Below, piece after piece: positions 25,341 to 32,947 of a stretch of DNA of 34,592 nucleotides. The stretch is from Anaerocolumna sp. Lineage in GTDB: Bacteria; Bacillota; Clostridia; Lachnospirales; Lachnospiraceae. The notes under the pieces are model-generated. The model saw nothing but the letters and a program-made list of their open reading frames with translations, had not been told where the DNA came from and ran no database searches. Numbering within the stretch: position 1 is the first letter of the stretch; the number at the start of each line of letters is the position of its first letter. The position numbers and the translations under genes were made by a program. The stretch covers positions 1-34,592 of the forward strand of contig JARBTX010000040.1 in the NCBI GenBank assembly GCA_029239975.1, read 5' to 3'.

Positions 25341-26840
25341 TTATTTTGTAATCGTAACCTTAACTGCTTTATATAGACCTGATGTTCTTGTATAAGCAAT
25401 TACATATGCTGTACCAGCACGTTTTGCAGTTACAACCCCTTTACTTGATACTGAAAGGATATCTGAATTGGATGACAGCCAATAAATAGTCTCATTGGAA
25501 CCTTTTGATAGCGTTCCTTTTAATGACTTCGTTGTAGATAAAACCATATTTAAACTGAATGCATTTAATGTAATCTTATTAGATTTTGCAATGTTTTTGG
25601 CACTTGTTACTGAAACCTTTTTACTTAATAGAGACTGATATTTAGAAAGCACTGATTTATCCACTTTCACTGTAGTACCATTTTTTATAGCAGCTGCTAT
25701 GTTACTAACTGGCTTCTTATTTAAAAAGGTAACTAATTTACATCCATATACTGATTTTTTACCTAAGGTCTTTACCGTAGTTGGTAATATGATACTGGAC
25801 TGATTCTTATTTAAAAAATTGAATGCATTATCTGATAGCGTTGTTACACCTTCAGGAATCGAAACAAAACGAAGGCTACTTTCCATATTTTCGTCTGTGA
25901 TTAACCAACCTGGGATTACCTTACAGTTTTTTGATAAGAATAATAGTTCCACATATTTGTCAAATACACCTGATTCCATACTAGTAACAGAATCCGGTAT
26001 ATGAATCACCGTTGCTCTAGTACCAACTAATCCGAATTTGCATAATTTGGTCAGTTTATAGGAATGTTCCTTATTATTCACTGTATCTGGTAAGGAGATA
26101 TAGGATTGATCCAGCATGCTACTGATACCAATTAACTGCACTTCACCGATACCATTCTTTGCTGATTTCGTCACTTGATAAATAAAACCATCAACATTAA
26201 AAAGACCATATTCGATAGTATCCGTTTCTGCAGTAACAATCGTAGGTGTCATAGAGATATCCTGCTCATATAAATCACTATACACATAATAAACTAATGT
26301 TTCTTTTATTATATTTTCATATTTTTCTTCCATTCCCACAGGAACAATAAATAAAATATCTAGATTTTCTTTTCGATTCGATGTTTCTACTTTTACCTCT
26401 TTAGGCATTGTTTCTTTCCCATAAAACTCAATGGAAGTAACATTTTGAAATGCATAGAGTGGATTTATAAGACTCCCTTTAAAGTTTTCTTGTATATTAA
26501 GTTTATGGGTATTTTTATAAAAATCTTGATATGCCTCATTGGAATAATAATTCCAAAGTATGTCTACTTTAGAAACAGTATATTCTGTACTTTTAATGAT
26601 TGCCTTACCCGGTATCGTTACTTCTTCCATGGACTCCTTTATTTCTATGCCAATAAGTGTAACTTCCTTTGTTGTTTCGTTGGTAATATAATAACAATAA
26701 TTACCATCCTTATAAACAGTTTCTTCTTTTGCTTGTACTCTACTTGGTATAAATATCATAAGCATTAGAATAAGTATACCTAAAACTACATTTATTTTAT
26801 TTTTTACTTTGTTATTGTTTGTATGATTTTTTTGAATCAA
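25341..26840 (-). CDS. Secreted leucine-rich-repeat (BspA-type) protein with Big2 domain
   Basis: The 499-residue exported protein has a basic N-terminus and hydrophobic segment (about 16-36) ending in the signal-peptidase-like RVQA-K. The middle (about 240-390) carries BspA/TpLRR-like repeats of the LRR_5 type (VIHIPDSVTSMESGVFD, FVSIPEGVTTLSDNAFN, SIILPTTVKTLGKKSVYG). The last 80 residues are a bacterial Ig-like Big2 domain (NETIYWLSSNSDILSVSSKG, VVTAKRAGTAYVIAYT). Such proteins sit on or near the cell surface and bind ligands or other cells; no enzymatic part is seen. Translation starts at a TTG (26840) six bases after AGGTGA. No LPXTG or SLH anchor is visible. Convergent with the helicase. 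Confidence 0.83.
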   Translation of the reverse strand: MIQKNHTNNNKVKNKINVVLGILILMLMIFIPSRVQAKEETVYKDGNYCYYITNETTKEVTLIGIEIKESMEEVTIPGKAIIKSTEYTVSKVDILWNYYSNEAYQDFYKNTHKLNIQENFKGSLINPLYAFQNVTSIEFYGKETMPKEVKVETSNRKENLDILFIVPVGMEEKYENIIKETLVYYVYSDLYEQDISMTPTIVTAETDTIEYGLFNVDGFIYQVTKSAKNGIGEVQLIGISSMLDQSYISLPDTVNNKEHSYKLTKLCKFGLVGTRATVIHIPDSVTSMESGVFDKYVELLFLSKNCKVIPGWLITDENMESSLRFVSIPEGVTTLSDNAFNFLNKNQSSIILPTTVKTLGKKSVYGCKLVTFLNKKPVSNIAAAIKNGTTVKVDKSVLSKYQSLLSKKVSVTSAKNIAKSNKITLNAFSLNMVLSTTKSLKGTLSKGSNETIYWLSSNSDILSVSSKGVVTAKRAGTAYVIAYTRTSGLYKAVKVTITK

Positions 26841-26981
26841 AGAACTTCACCTGCCTTAAACTAAATGATTAATATTTCCATATTTACAAATTACTCTATA
26901 ATTATGGTAAAAGTTAGTCATTAATCTTACGAATTTGTAAGGTGATATTCCTTATTCTTAGTATGATTACTTTTCAAAAAA

Positions 26982-27012
26982 AAGGAAGTAGGCAACTTTT
27001 TACCTACTTCTT
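26982..27012 (-). terminator. Terminator of LysM-GH18 protein B
   Basis: GAAGTAGG (26985-26992) pairs with CCTACTTC (27003-27010); on the minus strand it is followed by CTTTTTTTTG. It lies about 90 bases beyond the stop of the gene at 27097. Confidence 0.85.
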
Positions 27013-27096
27013 ACAATGTTCTATATATATTCTATTGCTAACATTTAAGTTCTTCATCGCAGATATAATCATTAATGATATTACTTAACAATAAAG

Positions 27097-28401
27097 TTAT
27101 TTTATATTATCAGTAATATACTTAATTATTTGATATCTTGAACAAATTAATGACCAGAGTTGCTGATTAAATACCATTATCCCCCATATCCCAGATCCTA
27201 GTATATTTTTTTCATAACTTAGCTCTAATAAATAATCAATACTTCTTGCATCAATAAACCATACAATATGATCGACAGCTCCTCCAGGATTAAATATCTG
27301 ATAATAAAAATATGAAGTTAATGAAGTATCGTCAAATTGAATTGTAGCATTAACATTATGAGCTAACAAAATAACACTCTCCAAGGATAAAGCGTAAACT
27401 TGTGATAGATTATATCTATATGGAAGTTCCCAATCATATCCAATAAGCGTAAGCCCTATTATAATTTTTTCGGGTGGCATTAATGTTTCAACATATTCAA
27501 CATAGGAGCTTATATGTGGTATGTTATTAACAGGTAAAGGAGCTCCAGGACTAGTACCCCAGTAGTATTGTAAAAATACAATACCCTCTACAAGGTTACC
27601 GATTGTAGAGTAATCCAATTTATCACGTGAAGTATCTTTACTTGTATCTCTAACATTAAGATTTATGGTAATAAAAAAATATAAATTCTCATTCTTTAGG
27701 TGGGTAGAAAAATTATTAAATAAATCTATATAAAGCTGTTGGTTGGTTGTATTTATCCCGCTAACCATAACATTTAGACCATAATAACCTTTTGTTTTTA
27801 CAATATTAATAGTTTCACTTACCAATTGATTCTGTAACTCTTTATTTAATAAAATTTCATAAATTAATTCTAAATCAGGAAATCCTTGCGATGTACTTGA
27901 TGATATCATCATTATAGGAATCGTTCCATATTCTAATGCTAAATTAATAAGGTCTGAATCCTCTCCAAGAGTATCAATCTTATAATCCTCTGTTATCCTA
28001 TAATTAAATATAGAAAGATAGGATAATAATGGCAATGTTTTTATTAATGTTTGTCGGTTGATATATGTATATAAGAATCCATGTGTATACAAAACTCCTT
28101 TGGTAGGATATTTAATAACCAACGACTCACCTGGATAAATATATTCTCGTTCCGATAGAAAAGTATTGTATTGAAGCAGTTGCATCACAGAAATACCATA
28201 TGTATTAGCTATACTGGTAAGCGTATCTCCTGCCATAACAATATGAGTTTGTTCCGGATATGTTATGACAATTGCTTGACCAGGAACTAAATTTACAGTA
28301 ATAATACTACCATTATCATGTATTAATTTATCAACCGTCACACCATATTTACTTGCTATAGAATCGATTGTATCTCCATTTTGAACTACATAAATATCCA
28401 T
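27097..28401 (-). CDS. LysM-LysM-GH18 protein B, catalytic motif lost
   Basis: A 434-residue paralog of the protein at 7829 with the same order: LysM 3-48, LysM 52-97 and a YaaH/SleL-type GH18 barrel (about 105-430). The GYDWELPY block and HIVWFIDARS are kept. The catalytic strand reads GLNVMVSG (208-215), with Met212 and Ser214 at the positions of the essential Asp and Glu, so it should not hydrolyse sugars. The two copies differ from each other at both sites. No signal peptide. The start is the ATG at 28401, six bases after GAGG; longer readings lack a ribosome site and do not match the paralog. Probably a peptidoglycan-binding spore structural protein (inference). Confidence 0.86.
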   Translation of the reverse strand: MDIYVVQNGDTIDSIASKYGVTVDKLIHDNGSIITVNLVPGQAIVITYPEQTHIVMAGDTLTSIANTYGISVMQLLQYNTFLSEREYIYPGESLVIKYPTKGVLYTHGFLYTYINRQTLIKTLPLLSYLSIFNYRITEDYKIDTLGEDSDLINLALEYGTIPIMMISSSTSQGFPDLELIYEILLNKELQNQLVSETINIVKTKGYYGLNVMVSGINTTNQQLYIDLFNNFSTHLKNENLYFFITINLNVRDTSKDTSRDKLDYSTIGNLVEGIVFLQYYWGTSPGAPLPVNNIPHISSYVEYVETLMPPEKIIIGLTLIGYDWELPYRYNLSQVYALSLESVILLAHNVNATIQFDDTSLTSYFYYQIFNPGGAVDHIVWFIDARSIDYLLELSYEKNILGSGIWGIMVFNQQLWSLICSRYQIIKYITDNIK

Positions 28402-28544
28402 TTTAAACCTCATTATATTACTTTCTAAATTATATGCATGATAAAAAAATGAATTCACAACATACTAATATAATGCAATAGGTTAAAATGTTAAAAGAAA
28501 TTATCAACTAATAATAACTTATAATCTCAGCTTCTCACCTACAA

Positions 28545-29153
28545 TCAGTTTGCCCGTACTTTAATAGTTTCTTGCTCTTCGTTATTATTAAGCAAGTTAT
28601 ATTTCCATTCACCGCATCCACCAATTCTTTCACCAACTGAGAAATAATTATATGGTGCATATATTGCAGGTTTTAATTTATTTAAATCAATCATTTCAAG
28701 GTCCATTCCAATAAGATTCTTATCAATTTGTATGTTCTTAATATCAGCTAAGAAAAGGTGCGCACCATCAAGTTCTATTACTCTAGAAACTTCACACTCG
28801 TAAACCCATTTACTTTGTTCTAACACAGGAACATTTAGATATTTCCCCCAATTAAAATTATAGGCAATATCGTTCTTAATTTTATCTTCCGCTCTTGTCG
28901 TACCAAAATAATCTGCAAGCCAAAGATTATCTTCGCTAATTAAATTAGCAGAAAACATATTTTCACGTAAAATATTCGTTTTAGTCTGTTTACTTCCACC
29001 TATTGTCATCATTAAATGTGGCGTTTTATCAAATGAAAAACCAATCCAGGTAATGATACAAAAATTAGGTGTTTCATCTTCATTCCTTGTCCCTATAATG
29101 TACATAGGTTGTGGGCTAAACACGAAATCAGGTTTCATATCAATCTTTTCCAT
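28545..29153 (-). CDS. Flavin reductase family (flavoredoxin-like) protein
   Basis: A 202-residue FMN-binding split-barrel protein. The N-terminal half has PQPMYIIGTRNEDETPNFC, WIGFSFDKTPHLMMTIG and TKTNILRENMFSANLIS, the typical order of flavoredoxin/flavin reductase proteins that bind FMN and reduce or carry electrons for small substrates. No partner oxygenase or reductase is adjacent, so the role is open. Cytoplasmic. The ATG follows GGGGAG with an eight-base spacer. It lies upstream of LysM-GH18 B on the same strand, with about 140 bases between, so cotranscription is uncertain. Confidence 0.88.
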   Translation of the reverse strand: MEKIDMKPDFVFSPQPMYIIGTRNEDETPNFCIITWIGFSFDKTPHLMMTIGGSKQTKTNILRENMFSANLISEDNLWLADYFGTTRAEDKIKNDIAYNFNWGKYLNVPVLEQSKWVYECEVSRVIELDGAHLFLADIKNIQIDKNLIGMDLEMIDLNKLKPAIYAPYNYFSVGERIGGCGEWKYNLLNNNEEQETIKVRAN

Positions 29154-29282
29154 AAACTCATCTCCCCTTAATTTATAGCTAGATCTTATATCTACTTTCC
29201 AGATTTAATTATTTTTACTATTATCCCAAATATATTATAATTCTAAATGACAACTTAAGACTTGTACATATTTCAAAATTAA

Positions 29283-30551
29283 CTATGTAATCGAAGAGCG
29301 GCGATAAAACAATGCTGTTGCAAGTATTCCTAATAGTAATAAAACTATACTCAAAACAAAAGGCAATATTCTTGAAATATCACTAAGTAGACCACCTATA
29401 TAACCAAATGGAACACTTACCATCATTACTGTCGTCTGAAGTAATGCCATAATTCCGGAACGCTCCGCAGGATCCACATTTATAGCAACCAAGGATTCTC
29501 TAAGTGTACTTAATACAGCTACACCAAGTGCTTCAAAAATCAATGAAACGGCTAATATTACATACCCTATAACACCAATGTTTTTTATTGAAATTAGTAA
29601 TACACAACTGATTATGGAACTTAAAAAACCACCATAAAGAGGCCATTTTAGATTCGTTTGCTTGATATGTGCAATTACTGTGAAAAAAAGAATAATGGAA
29701 ATTATACTTCGTGCCATCGGGAATATTGGTAATAATGTATCTGGAATACCAATATGGCGTGAAGCAATAATCTGCCAGAAGGTCATTCCAATCATTCCTA
29801 CAATCTCAACTAAGATACTGATAATGATAGCAAATATAGTACCGCGAGAGACTAATATCTTTCGTAAAGCACTTTTGTAACCAGATAACATCTCACCCCA
29901 AGACATGTTACGCGTTTCTTCTCGTTTAATTTTTCCAGTCCCTGTTTCTGTTGAAAACTTATATAAAATTATTAACTTAGCCGTCATGATAATAAAAGCA
30001 TTTATGTAAAGAATTCGTAATGCAGGCACCAGCGTAAGTTTTGATACCAGAATAGAGGATATAGGAGCAAAAAGTGCTGAAAGATTACCGCAAATAATAA
30101 CCCAGGAATAAATATGAGTTATTTTATCCTTTGGTGCATCCTCTACCAAGAGACAATCCCAAGATACTGTGGTTATCTTCATCAAACCATTTAATAATGC
30201 GGCTACAACAAAGAACCAAAAACCCTGACTGAATGCCCAAATAAGGCAAGGTAAACTCCATGCTAGAAAATCAAACACCATGGTACTTTTCCTTCGACCC
30301 ATCTTATCAATAATAGCACCAGATAAAAATGCACAAATCATCTGCGAAAACATATAAATTGAAGTTACAATTCCTACCTGTATATCACTTAAACCGAACG
30401 TGAGCATATAAACTGTTGCATAAGGCAAACACAAATTCATGGAAAGCCCCCACATTGGTTCTGTATAAACACAGGCACGGGAATTACCACGTAACTCAAA
30501 AAGAGTACGCAGTAATTTGTGTTTTAATATTCCATTTTTAAATTTTATCAT
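29283..30551 (-). CDS. Major facilitator superfamily transporter
   Basis: The 422-residue membrane protein has about 12 hydrophobic segments and the MFS signature after the second helix (SGAIIDKMGRRKSTMVFD, the G-x-x-x-D-x-x-G-R-R/K motif). The central loop between helices 6 and 7 (FSTETGTGKIKREETRNM) is short. The substrate cannot be told; there are no drug- or sugar-specific motifs that I recognise. Start: ATG at 30551, where AAAGGG lies about 11 bases upstream, slightly far. A stable hairpin with a T-run sits in the probable leader (30637-30666), which could attenuate transcription. Confidence 0.88.
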   Translation of the reverse strand: MIKFKNGILKHKLLRTLFELRGNSRACVYTEPMWGLSMNLCLPYATVYMLTFGLSDIQVGIVTSIYMFSQMICAFLSGAIIDKMGRRKSTMVFDFLAWSLPCLIWAFSQGFWFFVVAALLNGLMKITTVSWDCLLVEDAPKDKITHIYSWVIICGNLSALFAPISSILVSKLTLVPALRILYINAFIIMTAKLIILYKFSTETGTGKIKREETRNMSWGEMLSGYKSALRKILVSRGTIFAIIISILVEIVGMIGMTFWQIIASRHIGIPDTLLPIFPMARSIISIILFFTVIAHIKQTNLKWPLYGGFLSSIISCVLLISIKNIGVIGYVILAVSLIFEALGVAVLSTLRESLVAINVDPAERSGIMALLQTTVMMVSVPFGYIGGLLSDISRILPFVLSIVLLLLGILATALFYRRSSIT

Positions 30552-30636
30552 AACAAAATTATCCCTTTCAATACACTTTCTTCTATAAATTTTGAATTGC
30601 AATCCATGTAATCTTTAAACTTGTAATATGTAAAAA

Positions 30637-30666
30637 TAACCCCACCGTAAACGGTTAAGGGTTATA
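30637..30666 (-). terminator. Hairpin with T-run in the MFS gene leader
   Basis: ATAACCC (30637-30643) pairs with GGGTTAT (30660-30666), and ACCGT with ACGGT inside, loop two bases. On the minus strand it is followed by TTTTTAC. It lies 86 bases before the MFS start and beyond a full terminator of the preceding gene, so it may be an attenuator or a second terminator. Confidence 0.6.
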
Positions 30667-30737
30667 CCTAGTTAATATTTTACATTATATCTAAGAAAAT
30701 GCAACTACATTTTATGAAGTCTTTTAAATAATAATAC

Positions 30738-30774
30738 AACACAAAAAGCCAACGAGAAACTCGTTAGCTTTTCA
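30738..30774 (-). terminator. Terminator of the DUF4177 gene
   Basis: AAAAGC (30744-30749) and AACGAG (30751-30756) pair with CTCGTT (30760-30765) and GCTTTT (30767-30772), one mismatch, loop AAA. On the minus strand it is followed by TTTTTGTGT. About 80 bases after the stop. Confidence 0.8.
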
Positions 30775-30850
30775 ATCTTTACATATAATTTTGTTTAAAA
30801 AAGTTATAGTAACTGAATACATCATTATATCATTTTGTATTTTTATTAAT

Positions 30851-31054
30851 TTATAATTTTTCAAAAACTAAAGTAGCTTGAATTCTATCTCCACCAAGAA
30901 AACCCTTACTTCCTGATGAAGCCGTAGTAATAGTATGTAACCTATAACCTTTCTCTGCTTGTGCATTTATAACATTTTCTAATTCTGTCAAATTTCCTGA
31001 ACCCGTTCCAATGTACTTTTCCTTTAGTATAACTTGTAAAACAATATACTTCAT
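30851..31054 (-). CDS. DUF4177-type small protein
   Basis: A 67-residue soluble protein with the DUF4177 pattern: a first strand MKYIVLQVILKEKYIG, the helix NLTELENVINAQAEKGYRLHTI (conserved E-K-G-Y-R/E), a small-residue loop and a last strand ATLVFEKL. Function unknown; such proteins are common in clostridia. The start is the ATG at 31054, seven bases after AGGAG; ten upstream codons in frame have no separate ribosome site. It has its own terminator. It lies just outside the integrated element. Confidence 0.8.
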   Translation of the reverse strand: MKYIVLQVILKEKYIGTGSGNLTELENVINAQAEKGYRLHTITTASSGSKGFLGGDRIQATLVFEKL

Positions 31055-31264
31055 AAATTTTCTCCTTTTTTGAATGTTTTTCATTCTATAATCTTAGTGC
31101 GTGAAGTATAGCTGCTATACCAGTATTTATGTTATTAGTTTTTTGAGTATCCATCCCAAAGATTTACATGATACATTTATATACAGCTATTACCTACCAC
31201 ATAAATTAATATTAACATATTTCTACTAAAATATCCATAAAAACCCACAATTTTACCAATAAGC

Positions 31265-31304
31265 AAAAAGTGCTACAACCTTTGATTCGGTTGTAGCACT
31301 TTTT
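31265..31304 (-). terminator. Strong terminator beside the attachment site
   Basis: Perfect 16-bp stem AAAAAGTGCTACAACC / GGTTGTAGCACTTTTT with an eight-base loop. On the minus strand it follows the tmRNA/tRNA 3'-end fragment by about 27 bases and is probably the terminator of that RNA gene before integration. Confidence 0.9.
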
Positions 31305-31331
31305 AATTAATTTGTATTAATTCTTCAATTA

Positions 31332-31352
31332 GTGGAGCTGAGGGGAATCGAA
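31332..31352 (-). other. Attachment site: 3' end of a tmRNA or tRNA gene
   Basis: Read on the minus strand, TTCGATTCCCCTCAGCTCCAC has the order of a tRNA-like 3' end: the T-loop TTCGATT, the T-stem 3' strand CCCCT, a seven-base acceptor strand CAGCTCC and the discriminator A. The rest of the molecule is missing: upstream sequence on that strand does not continue as a T-arm. CAGCTCCA resembles tmRNA 3' ends, which pair with a GGGG-starting 5' end. It lies between a strong terminator and the integrase stop, as expected for one end of an integrated element. The exact exchange point is not known. Confidence 0.6.
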
Positions 31353-31412
31353 ATTAATATCCATTTTGTCTAGATTAGATATTATCTAGCTTCTATTTAT
31401 TATATATCAGAT

Positions 31413-31433
31413 TTGACTACAACTTGACTACAA
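31413..31433. repeat. Two direct repeats TTGACTACAA, 11 bp apart
   Basis: TTGACTACAA occurs at 31413-31422 and 31424-31433, one helical turn apart, the second overlapping the last codons of the integrase. A third near copy, GTGACTACAA, lies at 32623-32632, 17 bases before the integrase start. They could be arm-type integrase or excisionase sites. Confidence 0.55.
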
Positions 31434-32606
31434 TGCTTCTAAAACTTGGACAGCAGCCATTTTCTGTTCTTGTATTATGTGTACATATCGATTATAAGTT
31501 AATTGAATATTACTATGACCTAAAATTTCACTTACTATTTTCACATCAATACCTTTTCTTATAGCATTTGAAGCAAATGTATGTCTGGTCGCATGAGTAC
31601 CAACAAATTTTACTCCTGCACGATTACATAACATTTCTAACGTTCTACTAAAATTCCTTGGTAATACATAATTTCCGTTTAAGTCAGAAACAACATACTC
31701 ACTATTAATATTTTGTATTTCATTGCGTCTTCTAATTTCTTTTAATGCTTCAATAGCTTTACTATTTAACGGTATTACACGATTGCCATTCTTTGTCTTT
31801 GTATCAGTGAAAATAATAACTCTCTTATTATCGTTATCTTCATCTTCACGTGATTTTACATAACTAATATTTTCTCTAATTCTTAATGTCTTATTATTAA
31901 AATTCACTTGATCCCATTTTATCGAAAGTGCCTCACCCATACGAATACCAGTATTAAGCAATACTATATAAATAGGAGAATATCTATACAATTTACACTT
32001 ATCTGTAAATGTACTATTTATAGTTTTAATTAGTTTGTCTATATCTTCATCAGAATAAATATCTATTTCTTTAGTTTGAACATTTAAATCCTTCTTCTTA
32101 GGCATTATAACTCCTAACATAGGATTTTTCTTAATATCTCCTAATAAAATAGCATGTTTAAATAATGGATTTAACAATTCATAAATCTTTTTTATACTTG
32201 AAAAAGATAGAGTATTACTTTTCTCATTTAGTAGTTTTTGTATATCATGAGTAGTAATATTGCCCATTTGAATATATCCAATAGTATCTTTAATATGATG
32301 ATTATATGTGTTTTCAAGTCTATCATATGAAGAACGTTTTAAAGAATTATATTTGTATGTCTTTAGCCAGTTATCCGTGTAATTAGATAAATTAATCTTT
32401 GATACTTCATATATACCTTTAGCAGTTTCAATTTTATATTCTCTTAATTTCTTTTTTACATCACTTTCAGTTTTACCATACAAAGATTTTATTCTAGGTT
32501 TACCATCATCCTTAGTTCCTATTTGTAATCGAGCTTCCCACCTACCATCCTTTCTTTGTACTATACATCCATTTCCGTTGTCTCTTTTTGTTGCTTTTGT
32601 ACCCAT
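31428..32606 (-). CDS. Tyrosine-family site-specific integrase
   Basis: The 392-residue phage-type recombinase catalyses integration and excision. It has an N-terminal AP2-like arm-binding region (NGCIVQRKDGRWEARLQIG), a core-binding helical domain (about 70-165) and the catalytic domain. The catalytic residues are Arg222 (NTGIRMGE), Lys272 (TKNGNR), His338 and Arg341 (HATRHTFA), His364 (LGHSN) and nucleophile Tyr374 (YNRY). All are present, so it should be active. The ATG follows GGAGG by seven bases. It lies next to the attachment site, with its stop codon inside one of two direct repeats that may be its own binding sites. Confidence 0.95.
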   Translation of the reverse strand: MGTKATKRDNGNGCIVQRKDGRWEARLQIGTKDDGKPRIKSLYGKTESDVKKKLREYKIETAKGIYEVSKINLSNYTDNWLKTYKYNSLKRSSYDRLENTYNHHIKDTIGYIQMGNITTHDIQKLLNEKSNTLSFSSIKKIYELLNPLFKHAILLGDIKKNPMLGVIMPKKKDLNVQTKEIDIYSDEDIDKLIKTINSTFTDKCKLYRYSPIYIVLLNTGIRMGEALSIKWDQVNFNNKTLRIRENISYVKSREDEDNDNKRVIIFTDTKTKNGNRVIPLNSKAIEALKEIRRRNEIQNINSEYVVSDLNGNYVLPRNFSRTLEMLCNRAGVKFVGTHATRHTFASNAIRKGIDVKIVSEILGHSNIQLTYNRYVHIIQEQKMAAVQVLEAL

Positions 32607-32684
32607 CTAATAACCTCCGTAAGTGACTACAATAACAACTGATTTTCTATGTCTTATTGTAGCACATTATTTTTTTTATATCCA

Positions 32685-32900
32685 TTAGATTATTATTTCT
32701 TTCCCAACATTTCTTTTAAACCATTCTCTAATTTGTTCTTCAGTGGTTCTATATTCTCCACCTATTTTTATAACAGGCAATATTCCTGATTGTAAAACTT
32801 GATTCATTTTTGTCTTTCCAAACCCAAATAACTCTTGTAAATCTTTGCTATTAAGAACTTTTAATTCACCCGTCAATATATACCTATCCTTTCCTATCAT
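32685..32900 (-). CDS. Excisionase-like winged-HTH protein
   Basis: A 71-residue DNA-binding protein of the excisionase/HTH_17 type: SKDLQELFGFGKTKMNQVLQSG is the helix-turn-helix, followed by the wing LPVIKIGGEYRTTEEQIREWF. In such modules it directs the integrase to excise the element, or represses genes. It lies 78 bases before the integrase on the same strand. The start is uncertain: the ATG at 32900 has no good ribosome site, while a TTG at 32876 lies six bases after AGG in AAAGGATAGG and would give 63 residues that still hold the whole domain. Confidence 0.8.
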   Translation of the reverse strand: MIGKDRYILTGELKVLNSKDLQELFGFGKTKMNQVLQSGILPVIKIGGEYRTTEEQIREWFKRNVGKEIII

Positions 32901-32921
32901 TTATGAAATAATAATTTCCAT

Positions 32922-32946
32922 AAAAAATGAGGACATTGCTGTCCCC
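32922..32946 (-). terminator. Terminator of the tail spike gene
   Basis: On the minus strand GGGGACA (complement of 32940-32946) pairs with TGTCCTC (complement of 32929-32935) with a four-base loop, followed by ATTTTTT. It begins directly after the stop codon of the tail gene and ends the structural operon. Confidence 0.8.
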
Positions 32947-32947
32947 A

